From: Cycas panzhihuaensis
Lineage: Eukaryota; Cycadophyta
DNA: 64,000 bases
Direction of reading: 5' to 3'
NCBI GenBank assembly: GCA_023213395.1
Contig: CM041465.1
Location: 91,953,741 to 92,017,740, forward strand
The position numbers and the translations under genes were made by a program. Below the pieces are notes generated by a model, which did not search any database, was not told the origin of the DNA, and was given only the letters and a program-made list of their open reading frames with translations. How positions within the stretch are numbered: the first letter of the stretch is position 1; every line of letters begins with the position of its first letter. Shown one piece after another: positions 32,991 through 44,434 of the stretch.

Positions 32991-33960
32991 ATGGCACCTA
33001 CGTAAGGAGGAAAGATTACTGAACTAAAGTAAGATTTATAGACTTTTAAATAAAACATTATAACACAAATAGCCAGCATTCCCATAAAAGTAGATATATC
33101 CAACATGATTGCTCAAATGTTGCAAACTCAATCCCAAAGCATAAGGATATCAAATATGATAGGCATTGCTCCTCTTCCTTTTCAAGGAAGTAGTGCACCC
33201 CAAGGTCACCCATCAAGGTAGCTACCCTTTCACCATAAGATCAACATCCTTACTTTTGATCTGAATTTGAATAGAGAGAGCACTCATAACTAGATTAGTA
33301 AGTTGGAATCTTGCTTCATGCTCAACCTAGTGTCTAAAGAAGATCAACTCCTATATACCTCCATCTACATACATGGATGAGCCCATCACTAGTTTAATTG
33401 GTGGAAATAAGAATACCCCTCCAATCAAACATGGTCACATGTCACAAGTTGTTTCTTTGAATAGTACGAGGATATATGGAGTTAGTCCTTCTTCACTCAA
33501 CTCACATAGCTTAAGTAAATAATATTAATAGTGACATTCACTGATGAATTCCAAGCCTTGTATAATTGCTCTTTACAAAGTCAAAACTTAGACAAACAGA
33601 CCATGATTGATATTTATATGGCTAAATTCTAGGATTGTATCCAGATATGACTCAAGATAATGGCCATAAACTCCCTTAAGGAAGCCTACAATGGTCCTGA
33701 GTAGTAGAGGCTAAATTTGCAACTACCAAACCTCCTACCACTTGAAGAGATAACTCTTAGTTTCACAGTTCTGATAGATAAACATTTAATAACTACAACC
33801 TTGATTTGAAGATGCCATTCATCCATAGTCTAACTTTCCACATCCTAGACTATGATAAGATGATCTAACTCACTTGATAATAAATTAACAGGTGGAAGAC
33901 CCCTTTACCAAATAGGTTTAAATATCTAAAGCCAAAGTAGAATGTCAATTAGAGGCTAGC
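32991..33960 (+). pseudogene. Gag of element E (chromovirus-type)
   Basis: Likely start ATGGCACCT at 32991. One frame then reads KINILTFDLNLNREST, ISKLESCFMLNLVSKEDQLL, YTSIYIHG, then stop-AHH-stop-FNWWK-stop-EYP and TWSHVTSCFFE. This is the usual Ty3/gypsy gag (F-x-G...W-x-x-x-x-E-x-Y/C-F...A-W-W...W...F...F). The stops fall at conserved Trp or Gln positions, as expected from C-to-T/G-to-A changes. No zinc knuckle was seen. Confidence 0.65.
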
Positions 33961-34149
33961 CTTTGTATGTAGTGCATAAAAAAGTAGACTCTAATACATG
34001 GTCACATCTTTCAGACACAATGCATGGTCTTTTCTATTGACCCCTTCCTATCCCCTAAAAAATTCTTAGATTTTAATACTAGACATAAGGTTGATGATAA
34101 AATCTAAGAAGACCCCGCCCTAGACCCTCATCTTAAAGTTTCCTTATCA

Positions 34150-34560
34150 GTTATCCCCTCCATTTCATGCCATAAATCCCTATAAGTTAAGGGAATTCTC
34201 CACAAGAATTCAATATCAATTCTAATTAACAATGGCAAGTCACTTAATTTTATTAATATCTCCTTAGCCTAATAAATTAATCTTTGTATAGTCCTAAAGA
34301 CTAGATTCATCTGCTCCTTGATAGGGCAAGAAAGGCTCCATTATGCTAGTGTTATTTAAAACCTCTAGGTCTAGATCAACACCTACCTTTGGTCTCAAAC
34401 TTCTATGCATTATCTATAGGAGGGTCTAATGCTATATTTGGGATCCAATGGCTATAAATCTTAGGGACTTATAGTACAAATAACTTGAAAACCACTCATC
34501 TTATTTAAAGATCAAATGGGTGGGACATACAAAATCTATAAGATGTAACCCCCTCTAAAC
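34150..34560 (+). pseudogene. Aspartic protease of element E
   Basis: ISILINNGKSLNFINISLA at about 34208 corresponds to the chromovirus protease site I-D-S-G-S-T-H-N-F-I; the catalytic Asp has become Asn. About 180 bases later NAIFGIQWL matches the usual V-I-L-G-x-x-W-L. Stops are frequent. Confidence 0.65.
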
Positions 34561-34859
34561 TAAGTGGTTTCACCAAGTCGTATGAAATGACATCTTCAAT
34601 CTAACCTTAGGTATATAGTTTACCTCAGCAACATTCAGGTCAAACTGTAAATTCACCTATGTATCTAAGGTATCATCATCAAATATGAATAGGTATTTAC
34701 CCCCTACCTAATACTACCCTACTTAATCGTGGTTTTTATTACACAATCAAACTCCAATCTAGTCATAACCTTATTAGCCTTAAATCTTATCATAATTCCT
34801 ATTTTTAGAAAAATAAAATTGATAAGCTCACTTCTGAACTCATGGATATGGGCATAAAC

Positions 34860-35450
34860 TAACCTAATAAAAGACCTTACATGGCACCAATAGTCTTGGT
34901 CAGTTGAAAGATGGATCCTTCTACCTCTGTATGAATTATAAGAAACTAAATAAGACTACCCTAAAAAATAATTCCTCACTTGATGGATAGATGACATGTT
35001 AGATGAAATCCATGAAGCCTCCATCTTCTCTAAACTTAATTTATAGTTTGGTTACCATAAATTCTTGGTTTCCCTAGAGGATTACCATAAGATGCCATTC
35101 TAAATATATCGTGGCCACTTTGAGTTTTGAATAATGCCTTTTGGCCTTTATAACACACTTACTACCTTCCAAGCTCTCATGAATAATATCTTTGGCCCTT
35201 ATCTTCAAAAATTTATCATTGTCTTCTTTCATAATATCCTTATTTTTAGTTCCTACTTGGACCACTACATTCATCACCTAGAATTTGTTCTTCAAATGCT
35301 ATACTAACACCAATTGTATATGAAACTTTTTAAGTGTGGATTTGGCAAAATATAACTATAAAGTATCTATTATCATAACTTATCTCATGCTAACCACCCT
35401 CGCCTAACTATATGTATTCCTTGGCCTCATAAGCTTTTACCATTGTTTTA
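34860..35450 (+). pseudogene. Reverse transcriptase of element E
   Basis: WIDDMLDEIHEASIFSKLNL, FGYHKFLV, MPFGLYNTLTTFQALMNNIF and FGPYLQKFIIVFFHNILIFS, then YLDHYIHHLEFVLQML are clear Ty3/gypsy RT blocks (F-S-K-L-D-L-x-x-G-Y-H-Q, M-P-F-G-L-x-N-A-P-x-T-F-Q). The catalytic F-D-D-I-L is FHNIL here: both Asp are lost. There are several stops. Confidence 0.8.
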
Positions 35451-35589
35451 TCTAAAACTACACCTCCCTCATTGTCCTCTAAACTGATCTACTTTGTAAA
35501 GATGCCTTTAAATGGCCTTTAGAGGCTGATGCTACCTTCTCCTATCTCAAAGTAGTAATGAATTCTACTCTAATCCTTATCACTCTTAA

Positions 35590-35960
35590 TTTTACCCAAC
35601 TTTTCCAACTTGAATATGATGCCTCTGAATTCGGATTATGTGTGGTCCTTATGCAAGACTTTTATCCCATTACATTTGAGAATCAAAAATTAAAAGATCA
35701 TGAGCTCTACCTTTCGACATAACATAAGGAAATGAAAGACATTCTCCATGCCATTGATAAATAGTGATAATACCTCCTAAGCTCTAAATTTATTATTCTC
35801 ACATATCATTATAGCCTCTATAATCTATTGGATTAGTCAATTCTATCCAAAAAATAAGCTAAGTGGGTTGACTACCAATAAGTCTTTGAATTTACCATAT
35901 CTTATAAGAAAGGTAAAGATAACATGGTCACATATGCTCTTTCACACTTGTATCCTGATT
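35590..35960 (+). pseudogene. RNase H of element E
   Basis: FQLEYDASEFGLCVVLMQDF, ITFENQKLKDHELYLST, HKEMKDILHAI, then YLLSSKFIILT and FTISYKKGKDNMVTYALSHL match the Ty3/gypsy RNase H and the tether leading to integrase (usual Y-K-x-G-x-x-N-x-V-A-D-A-L-S-R). Three neighbouring stops lie at the expected K-W-R. Confidence 0.8.
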
Positions 35961-36149
35961 TTAGTACCCTTAACCCTGGTCTTCACTTTATATCTATGCC
36001 CCACCCCATTTGGTTTAATGAATTATAAGTTGAAAACCATTCCTAATCTAACTATTCTTAATGGGATAAAAATGTTCTCACTAATAAAGGCTAGTTAACC
36101 CACAACAACCATCTACTCTTTTGAAATCATATCTTTGTACATCCATCCT

Positions 36150-37226
36150 CCTCATTCATCTCTCAAATCTTAACAAAATGCCACTCTACTCCCTTGAAGG
36201 GCCACTTAGGCTTTGATAAAACCTATCAACATATCCATGCATATTTCTTTTGGCCCTACATAAAGCCTACCATCTTACCTTTGTATTAGAATGTGACATG
36301 TGCTAACAAAACAAGGTGGATACCAAGGCACTCTTAGGACTTCTCTAACCATTATATATTATGTAAGATAAGTGGCAAGATATCACCATTGATTTTATCA
36401 TTGGCTTACCTACATCTATTGGGTTTAACTCTATTTGGGTGGTCATTAATAGATTAACTAAGATTCATATTTCTTTCTAGTCTATGCCTTATATATGTCT
36501 TCTTACCTTGTTGACTTATACATCAAATTTATCTTTCATTTTTATAGTTTTCCCTCGACCATCATTTATGACTCAGATTCCAAGTTCACTAACTCCTTTT
36601 AGAAAGAACTCTTTAAGGATGTAGGAATCTCAATCAACATGAGTTATGCCTACCACCCTTAAACAAATGATTAATCTGAGGTCTTAAATAAAAATTTAGA
36701 AATGTACCTATATTGTTTCACCTCTAAACACCAAGCTAAGTAGACTTCTTGGCTCTCCTTAGTAGAATACTAGTATAACTCATCTCACCACTCAGCCATT
36801 AATATGTCTCCTTTTTGGTACTCTATGGGTATCACCCTCCTTCCCACAATACCTTGGCTACCAATTTTTGAACTACCTTAGTTTAACAAAATCTTCAAAA
36901 TATGGACTAAATCCTCCATACCCTTTGATAAAATCTAACCATTGCATAAAATCATATGAAGCAACTCATCGGCAACCACCAGTCCTATCGGTCCTTTGAC
37001 ATTGGAGATCTTAGATTCATCTGCCTCCAACCATATAAACAATAGTCCCTAAAGTCTTATCTAGGTTACCAACTATGCCCATGTTATTGTGGACCCTATA
37101 AAGTCCTCTATAAAATTGGTGAAGCCATATATGCCCTTGAACTCCCTTCTAGTACTAATATCCATAACATCTTTCATATCTTTTTCCTAAAAAATGCATG
37201 GGTAGTAAAGTTACATCCCACACAAG
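36150..37226 (+). pseudogene. Integrase of element E, cut by element A
   Basis: Zinc-binding region: GHLGFDKTYQHIHAYFFWPY. Core: [31 protein letters not shown] (first Asp now Asn), then TIIYDSDSKFTNSF (second Asp retained), SYAYHP, NDQSEVLNKNLEMYL (Glu retained), WLSLVEY and SAINMSPFWYSMG. The C-terminal part, VFHxSxLKK-like ITSFISFS and KLHPTQ, ends at the LTR of element A. The reading resumes with a chromodomain at 54550. Confidence 0.8.
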
Positions 37227-39622
37227 TGCATTCCTGGTAAGACCTAAATTAGATATCCCTTAATTGTTAAGGTATCGTCTTTGTCTCAATTAAAAGTAGG
37301 AGATATGAAGTTCAGGTAGTTCTAGGGGACCATCTTTTCTCAACTCCTAAGAAGGAGTCTTTGCCTAGTTATGCCATCTAATAAAGTGTGAATATAAAAT
37401 ATGATGAAAGGTGTGGATGTGAAAGGTGGGGGAGGGTAGTAGAATCTACTAACCTTAAAACTGGGTGAAGGCATTCTAGATTTGGAGCTACACTAATGGT
37501 ATTTTTAATATCCTTCCTAGGGACTCCTTTTAAATAATCTTTTTAACCTTTTAGGTTCTACTGGGATGTAGGAAAGGGTAAGGAAATGGAAAAGTTGTCC
37601 TTCTTATTTTCCTCATTTTTTATTTTCTTTTCCTTGTTTTCCTTTTTTTTGTGTTCTCCTTCTTTCTTTCTTTTATTTCTTGTGTTTCCTTTCTGTATTT
37701 TTATTTATTTTTTTTTCTATTTGTTTAATAAAGCAAAATAAAATACATCAAAAGTTCTACTTTACTTCCAATCAATAAAAGAAAAAGCACAACTAGATGT
37801 ATGCAAACTTTTTATGTCTTATTTTATTTTCTTTAAAGAAAATAAAAGATGCAAATGTAAATCTAAAATTATTCTTCTACATATAACTTATGCACCTTAC
37901 AATGAATGGAAATATATTTTTATGAGATGCAATACACATAATATGATTGTTTGTGTAAACTTTCCAAAGAATCAATGACATGCAATGTTATTTGATAAAT
38001 ATCACTTTACATGCATTTAACTAATTCTTAAAAGGATGATAAATCATGCAAGAAAAAGGAAGAGATTTGAAAAAGATGTTACTGTTATTTTTAATGATTT
38101 TTCAGACTCATAAGATCACATACAATCAACAAATTTGAACCATAACTTTCAGATAAGAAACTAGCTTCAAAGACTCTATTATAGTTGGAGTGAGAAAGAC
38201 TCTAAAAGGATCCTTGAGCCTTTAACAAACTAAAAAATTAGATATATATTCACTGCTCAATACTTCTAACTTTTCTTTTGAAGAGCAAAAAAGGTAAACT
38301 TAAGAGTGAAACCAAGCAAACCATAATACTACGAAATTGGAACTTCTTTCCTATTGCAAATGAATGCCTTAGAATGGAAATTGTCCTTCTAGCTGATTAA
38401 TGTTTTCCAATACTTTCCTTTAAAACAAACCAAGGGAGAAAACTAACCAAACAAAAAAGGCTAAACCATAGCCAAGCAGTGCTAAAAAGAGTGGCAAATT
38501 ACCTAAAATACAAGCTGATATAGAATAATAGGAAGGGATAGCTAGATGAGTAGTGGAAAGATGACCATGCCTTACCCTAGTCTAACCCTTAAGGAACCCC
38601 ATAAAGGGCTGACCTTTTAGCAAATATTTTAAAGTCCAAAATGAGTACAAGACCAATACAATAATCAACCAAAGGAAAAAGTAATTTTTGAGCAAAAACC
38701 ACCTTCAAAATATTGTGAAATGTACTAGAAACTTAACAAGAAAGATCTTACCTAATTAGAAGAAGTTTTAATCATGAAACTTTCATAAAAGTCCACAAGA
38801 ATAAAGCTTAGACCATTAATATTTTAATGTTAGTAAAGCATGAAGTCACAACATTAAAAATCTTCTATGATTTCACCCATAAGTCTCTTTAAAATCTAAG
38901 TTTTAGTTACAACAATAATAGTCTTCAAAATCTCTAAGAAAACTCAAAAAAATCCACTACAAACTTGAGCAAATCACTACTAACTCATCAATAATAAATC
39001 ACAAAATCTTTGACATCATTCCTGGGCATTAAAGAAATCAAATCCCACCAAATTTAGGTGGTGACATGTAAAATTCTAGTGCACTGGATAAGTTTTGCAT
39101 GCATGAAAGTAAAAAATGTGATTGGTCAGCTTTTTAGACCTATAAAAACGTGACTTTACACTAAAAATGTGACAAATATAGAGGTAAAAATTTACTCAAA
39201 AAAAGGTCAAAATTTGATATTAAATAAAAATTAAAGTATAAATGACTTTATAAATAAGTAAATAGGCCCAAAATAAGGTGAAAATATTAAATACAAGCCC
39301 AAAAATAATAAGAAACCATAAAGCTAGGTGAAATCAAGGATAACAATACAAAATTAACAAGGAAGCATTGGGTCAAGTTAATCATGAAGAAAAACTTTAG
39401 TGCCATAGTCTTAGTCATCAGTAGGTGATGGAAAAAATATAAGTTACACCATCATGCATCATAAATTATTAAACCAAATTCATACATTCCTTCATCAAAA
39501 CATGGCCTAATTCATAATCAAACAAATACGTCTTTCATTTTCCATAAAACCATACAACAAACACGTCAAAATCTTATAACTACAGACCAATTACCAATCA
39601 AATGCTAGGTTTTTGTGAAACA
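37227..39622 (-). repeat. 3' LTR of element A (about 2.4 kb)
   Basis: Runs from TGCATTCC to ...TGTGAAACA. In the first 74 well-aligned bases from TAGATATCCC, I count four differences from the right LTR, all transitions. It lacks about 33 bp present in the partner at 54055-54088. Confidence 0.85.
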
Positions 39623-39633
39623 TTTGCTCCCTT
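39623..39633 (-). other. Polypurine tract of element A
   Basis: The minus strand reads AAGGGAGCAAA directly before the LTR start TGTTTCAC. Confidence 0.75.
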
Positions 39634-39814
39634 GACACTTGGAGCCCTTATTCTAAGAAGAGATAGGATGGTGAGAGGTGGCAATAATATAAGTGATCAT
39701 CATCTTAGTCAAAGTGATAGGAACCAAATGAAGTATATGAGTTATGGGGTGACGTAACTTTATGGTATAACCTAAAATGAAATTTGCACAATAACATGAC
39801 CACAAGAAAATCCT

Positions 39815-40010
39815 ACTAGAAAGTCTACCCAAAAAGACTAGGTTCCTAACTCCAAAAGGCCACTATTTACACTTCTTGCCTAAAAGGACTGGGCACCTAA
39901 TCACCATAAATCTACCCCAAAAGGACTGGGTATCTAACATCACTAAAAACCTACCCAAAAGGACTAGATATCCATCAGTATAAAGAACCTATCCAAAAGG
40001 ATTAAGTACC
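39815..40010. repeat. Tandem repeat block 1 in 3' region of element A
   Basis: About five diverged units of roughly 40 bp, each containing CTACCCAAAAGGACTGGG followed by TATCTAA or a variant. Confidence 0.75.
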
Positions 40011-40215
40011 CACAAATTGGATGGGACTTCATTACCATATAATATGTCAATAAATTGGATAGGACATCACCACCAAATGCCCATGAAATGGATGGGACTC
40101 TAATGTATAACTTGCCCACAAACTAGATGGGACTTCACCATCAAATGTCCACAAACTAGATGGGACTTCACCATCAAATGTCCACAAACTAGATGGGACT
40201 CAAATGTGTAACTGG
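40011..40215. repeat. Tandem repeat block 2 in 3' region of element A
   Basis: Six units of about 34 bp with core CACAAACTAGATGGGACT then TCACCATCAAATG. Two neighbouring units near 40140-40200 are nearly identical, so copying was recent compared with the age of the element. Confidence 0.85.
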
Positions 40216-40284
40216 TCATAATTTATCTCTCTTTAACCATGAATTAGAGGGAAATATTTTTGCGAGAGAAAAAAGGATAGACTG

Positions 40285-40570
40285 TCATAGTTTACTAGCT
40301 CATTAACATGTGACTTTTGAGAGCAAGCCCATAATAGTTTAGTCTCGTTAATAGGGTGAGGGCTTTTAAAGGTTGATTATCTTAGTTTAGCCTCCTTAAC
40401 AGTCAAATTCAGAGGGTTCCCTGTCATAGTTTAGGCTTGTTAATAGGTAGAAGAAACTCAGAGCATTATTTCTATCATATTTTTAACTCTAATAGATGAA
40501 AGGAAGCTCAGAGTTATGTTCTTGTCATGGTTTAGACTCATCAATAGGTAGAAAAAGGCTTAGAGTGATC
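40285..40570. repeat. Tandem repeat block 3 in 3' region of element A
   Basis: Six diverged units of about 45-55 bp with core CATAGTTTAGCCTCCTTAA and a following AGAGGG/CAGAG-type word. The same core occurs in element H (56560-57790) and once in element B (about 10684). Confidence 0.7.
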
Positions 40571-41044
40571 TTCCTTTAGAGATAAACATAAAACATTAAT
40601 ACATAAGGTAGAACTTGGGTGACAAATCATATCTCCAAAGGGTAAATGAGCTCCAATAATCATAATTACATATCAAAATAATAATTAACCTTTATCAAAG
40701 CAATTATATATAGTTTTCAGTGATTATAGGTGATTTTGGCGAGAATGATGGTTAAAAAGGAATATATTTTGCTTTGATAGATCCCATGGATACTAAGGAA
40801 GATTATACTAAGGAAAAATGAGAAAAATCCCTCAATATATGTGAGAAAATGGATGAAAAAAGATTTCATTTTTATATAAGGGTGGAGGAGAAAATGTGAC
40901 ATCCAGAGGTTATTTTCTAAGATTCTGGAGTAATTAGGAGCTCTTTCTAATAGACGATTGGCTCTAGAGGATCTTCATTAGTATGATGGAGTAGAGAGCT
41001 AAATACTTAGTAAGTTAGTACTATATTTTTTTTAATTTTTTAAT

Positions 41045-41240
41045 TTTTTAAATGAAAAATGTAGTGACACTATGCAAAAACTGTGGTCACTGCACTAAAA
41101 ATGTGATTAATAAATGAAAAATACGATTAATTAGTGAAAAACGTGACTTTAGAATTTGGGACTATTAGAAGAAGTCCCATTTTTTACTATGAAATTGTAT
41201 TTTTCACCTATGAAATTATATTTTTAGTCACTTAACCACA
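41045..41240 (+). promoter_or_regulatory. LTR-related motif upstream of antisense frame in element A
   Basis: Shares CACTAAAAATGTGA, AAAAATACGAT and AAAAACGTGACTTTA with element A's own LTRs (39143-39172 and 54035-54060). The antisense frame begins about 70 bp further. Element B has the same arrangement with a different motif. A promoter role is inferred from position. Confidence 0.45.
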
Positions 41241-41289
41241 CTTTTAGACCTTTAATCAATCAAACTTAAAAAAAGAAAAAAAATTAAAT

Positions 41290-43130
41290 AAAACAACAAG
41301 CTAACAATCTCTAAATGATATGATGCAGGCCTTGGAGAGAGTGGAGACATAAGAGAATGATGCAATGGCTATCAGGGAGCTCATGATTCAGCTAGACAAG
41401 GCAGGATAGGGGATTCTGAGAGCATGTAGCCTCTCACAGACGAGCGCATCCACCCAGCTCATTATAGAGAACAAGATATTAAATGATTTAATCAGCTATT
41501 AGGTCCCAAGATGTAACACATTTAGAGTACGAGTCATTAGAGATATTTAGATTACTTCAAGAGATGTAAGGAAGATCCTGGGGGTCATTTGGCATGGGGA
41601 GAGGGTTAAACTCATCAGTCTTAGATGGCCTATAACAAGTACCTAATAAGATTCATTGATCATATAGACCAGCATTGGAGCTTAGTGGAGGTTATTAGGA
41701 AAACAGAGGGGATCCTGGTAGCATGAAGGATCATTGCCCTAATCATCATTTACAAAATAGTTGGAACCCAAAACTTCATAGGGATTCTAACTCAGTGGAC
41801 AAGAGTAGTGAGGAGGTCTAAGCATAGGGATTCAGATCAATTAGGACTAGTACATAGTTGATAGTATTAGTCACCAGTTATCCAGGATCAAGAGGATGGT
41901 GAGGGGTGGATTTTCATATAGCTCTATCTTGATGTACTAGTTGTATAATCACATTTTGCTTATGAGACCAACATGAGAGTTAGGAGAGTTGATGATGATG
42001 GACTTGGGGATGAAAAGGTGACATATGAGGTTACAAATTTATAACATGCTAGTTATCATGGTAAGGAGTGCTCACAGTTCTCTCCTCAATAGGATGATGA
42101 GGATGCAACTCATAGAGGACACTTATGTAGGGCTGCCAATTTGGAGTGATGATGAGATAGGTGTCATAGAGAGGGTAGCAAAAGATGAGGCTCCTATAGT
42201 TAAGTGAGAGAGAAGGAGAGGATGTGATAGTAGAGCATGCAATGGGAGAGGTGGTGAGGAGGTAGGATGAGGAGGTACCTCATCCAGTAGGAGAGTAGGA
42301 GGGAGTCACTAGGTGCTCAAGAGAGGAGGTGGAGCACCTATGGAGGGAAGAGGAGGCTCCATTCAAAGCATGAAGCTAGGATCCACAAATAGGCAAGGTA
42401 GAGATGGAGGGAGTGGAGCTACTCAGGAGGTTCCCATGAGCTACAAGGAGGAGAGGGACCTCCTGTAGAGGAGGTACTGGGTGTAGAGCTAGCAAGAGGA
42501 GGATCAACATATACGTTGGTTAGTTAATTTGTTTCTTGTATCATACCATACTTTTGTTTTGTGAGAGCTTTATATCCTAGGGAATTGATCATAGGTTATG
42601 TGTTTTCCTTAGGTAGGTAATGAGACAATGACCTTAAGAGAGGTTTAGTGGACTCTAGAGGTGATTTTTCTATATATTCCAGCATCAAAAGAGGCGCTAG
42701 CATGGAATGTAGTAGATTGTAAACTACTGGGACATCATATTAAGTATTTTAGCTATGCACTTCAAGCTTGAGACCTCTACATTACATGAGGGCAGAGTTG
42801 AGGACGTGAGAGATAGAGCTCAAGGCATATGAGGATGAGAGACAACACCTATAAAGGATGATATTAGCTTAGGTAAGAGCCATATATACTTTATTAGTAA
42901 GTGCTACAATCCAGTAGGGATGACACCACATCCCACCTCATGGAGAGTCCACACATGGGGAGACTTCAGGCAGGAGGGAGAGAGTGGGTCTAAATGTTCT
43001 AGAGGGATCTCATCATGGGTCACAGAGATGAGTGTACCATATACTATATAAGAGATTGGGGGGCTGATAAGAGGTATTCTATGACCGTCAACATGTATTA
43101 TGAGTCACTTGGGTGATAAATGTACTATAT
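41290..43130 (+). pseudogene. Antisense accessory frame of element A, homologous to that of element B
   Basis: Plus-strand pieces, with stops and frameshifts: MQALERVET...ENDAMAIRE, LIIENKILNDLISY, VPRCNTFRVRVIRDI then ITSRDVRKILGVIWHGERV (compare VGDITITVRDIWSILEVP in B), ISHQLSRIKRMVRGGFSYSS (compare IAQLDAIRIIGRGGFLYNTL in B), a 60-codon open stretch at 42025-42207, a Glu-rich part (REEVEHLWREEEAPF), an intron-like gap ending CTTAG near 42613, and a heptad-rich segment near 42790-42880 (ELKAYEDERQHL). The layout matches element B. The domain resembles the plant mobile domain, but this copy is too decayed to judge alone. Function unknown. Confidence 0.5.
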
Positions 43131-43137
43131 TTTTGTT

Positions 43138-43140
<3 letters not shown>

Positions 43141-43184
<44 letters not shown>
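43141..43184. repeat. (TA)n microsatellite
   Basis: Twenty-two AT units just past the antisense frame of element A. Confidence 0.95.
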
Positions 43185-43188
<4 letters not shown>

Positions 43189-43984
43189 CCTTTTCTCTTA
43201 AAACTTATGTAAGAAAACTTGTCTTTAAACCCCTTTCCCCCCTTATTTACCTTTTAAAATTCAAGCATAGGATACATTCATAAGTATGACTATCCAAGGA
43301 AATATGTAACAAATTTTATCATTTTTACTTTTTTTGTTCTTTTATGATTATATACTTTTTAAAATTTTTGTCCTGTTATATACATGATAGTTTATACTTA
43401 TTTTAGAGTGAAATGGTTCAGGAAAAGAAAAGATCATGAGAAAGAGTAAAAACTAGAAGATAAACAAAAGATCAAAAGGAAGTAGGTGAAAGTTTTACTT
43501 ACTCTATTTTTATAAACTTAAAACCATTTGAAACAAATGGTAATAGGTTTATAAAAGCAGAAGATGGAGTGGTATGAATCTCCCAAAAGGAAACTTATAT
43601 AACTCACATCATACTCCTGATAGATTATATAAATATAGGATATATCCTACATTTACATAATATACCATAAAGAAAACAAGTTATTCACTAAATGAAACTA
43701 ATCTTACTTAATAAACAACTAGTTATCTGAGTATACTAGATTCCTCTTTGGCTCCTTCTAGGGGCAATAGGCTTTTAAGGACTTGCCTCCTGCTAAGATC
43801 CTCCATGGCCTATGATTTTCACATGGGTGTATCCCTTTCAAATACTTCATTTCAATCTCCTACTTATCATATTAATCCTCAAATTACTCAAATCTATAAT
43901 ATTCCCATGCTAATAGTTTATATTCATCATGGAGTAGTAGTTTATACTCATTCGAGAGTGAGGTGCCCCTAGCTAGAGAGAAGA
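43185..43984. other. Element A spacer before second RNase H
   Basis: No supported coding sequence. A plus-strand frame at 43748-43972 has no recognisable pattern. Confidence 0.4.
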
Positions 43985-44434
43985 AAGTCAACCAAAATAA
44001 TCATCAAGGATCGAGAAAACAAGAGAATCAACTTCAAGATTAAAGGAACGAGGTATATTTTGAATGGTAATCAAAGGAAATAGGGACAATAATGGTGAAG
44101 CCTAATGATACAAGAGAAGGAATCATGGGGAATGAACCTAATACATCCCAATTAATTGATAAACTACAACCTAAAAGTCAACATATATAGTAATAGGTCC
44201 AAGGTGAAAGTAAGAAACATCTGATAAGGCTCCTATAATGGTAAGGTATTTGGCTTTATTATTAATCACCCTAGGTATGAAAGACCTCATAGAAAGGAGG
44301 GAACTTCCTAATTGGTCATAAACCACCCAAGTAAAAGCAAATAGTCTTGGGTTTTCCCTACTACCTCCATCAGTGAAAATACTCAATGCCATGGGAATAA
44401 TAGGATCAAAGTTTGGAGACTGTATGATTGACAA
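43985..44434 (-). pseudogene. Second RNase H (aRNH-type) of element A
   Basis: The minus strand, open for 87 codons from 44434, reads ALSIFTDGGSRENPRLFAFT, WVVYDQLGSSL, FIPRVINNKAKYLTIIGAL (catalytic Glu of N-N-E-A replaced by Lys), ITIYVDF, then, after a stop, FPLITIQNIPRSFNLEVDSL. The F-x-D-G-G-S, N-N-x-A-x-Y and I-P-R-x-x-N-x-x-V-D motifs define the domain and align with element B's copy at 10795-11215. It is separate from the RT-linked RNase H at 46708-46959 and lies downstream of integrase. Confidence 0.8.

Noticed and set aside
37240-37380. Apparent chromodomain-like reading (RRYEVQVVLGDHL) directly after integrase of element E
   Set aside because: The same sequence occurs at 52141-52275 as part of the other LTR of element A. 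It belongs to the LTR; the real chromodomain is at 54550.
40717-40902. Hydrophobic 61-codon minus-strand frame
   Set aside because: AT-rich sequence gives Phe/Leu/Ile runs by chance; no support.
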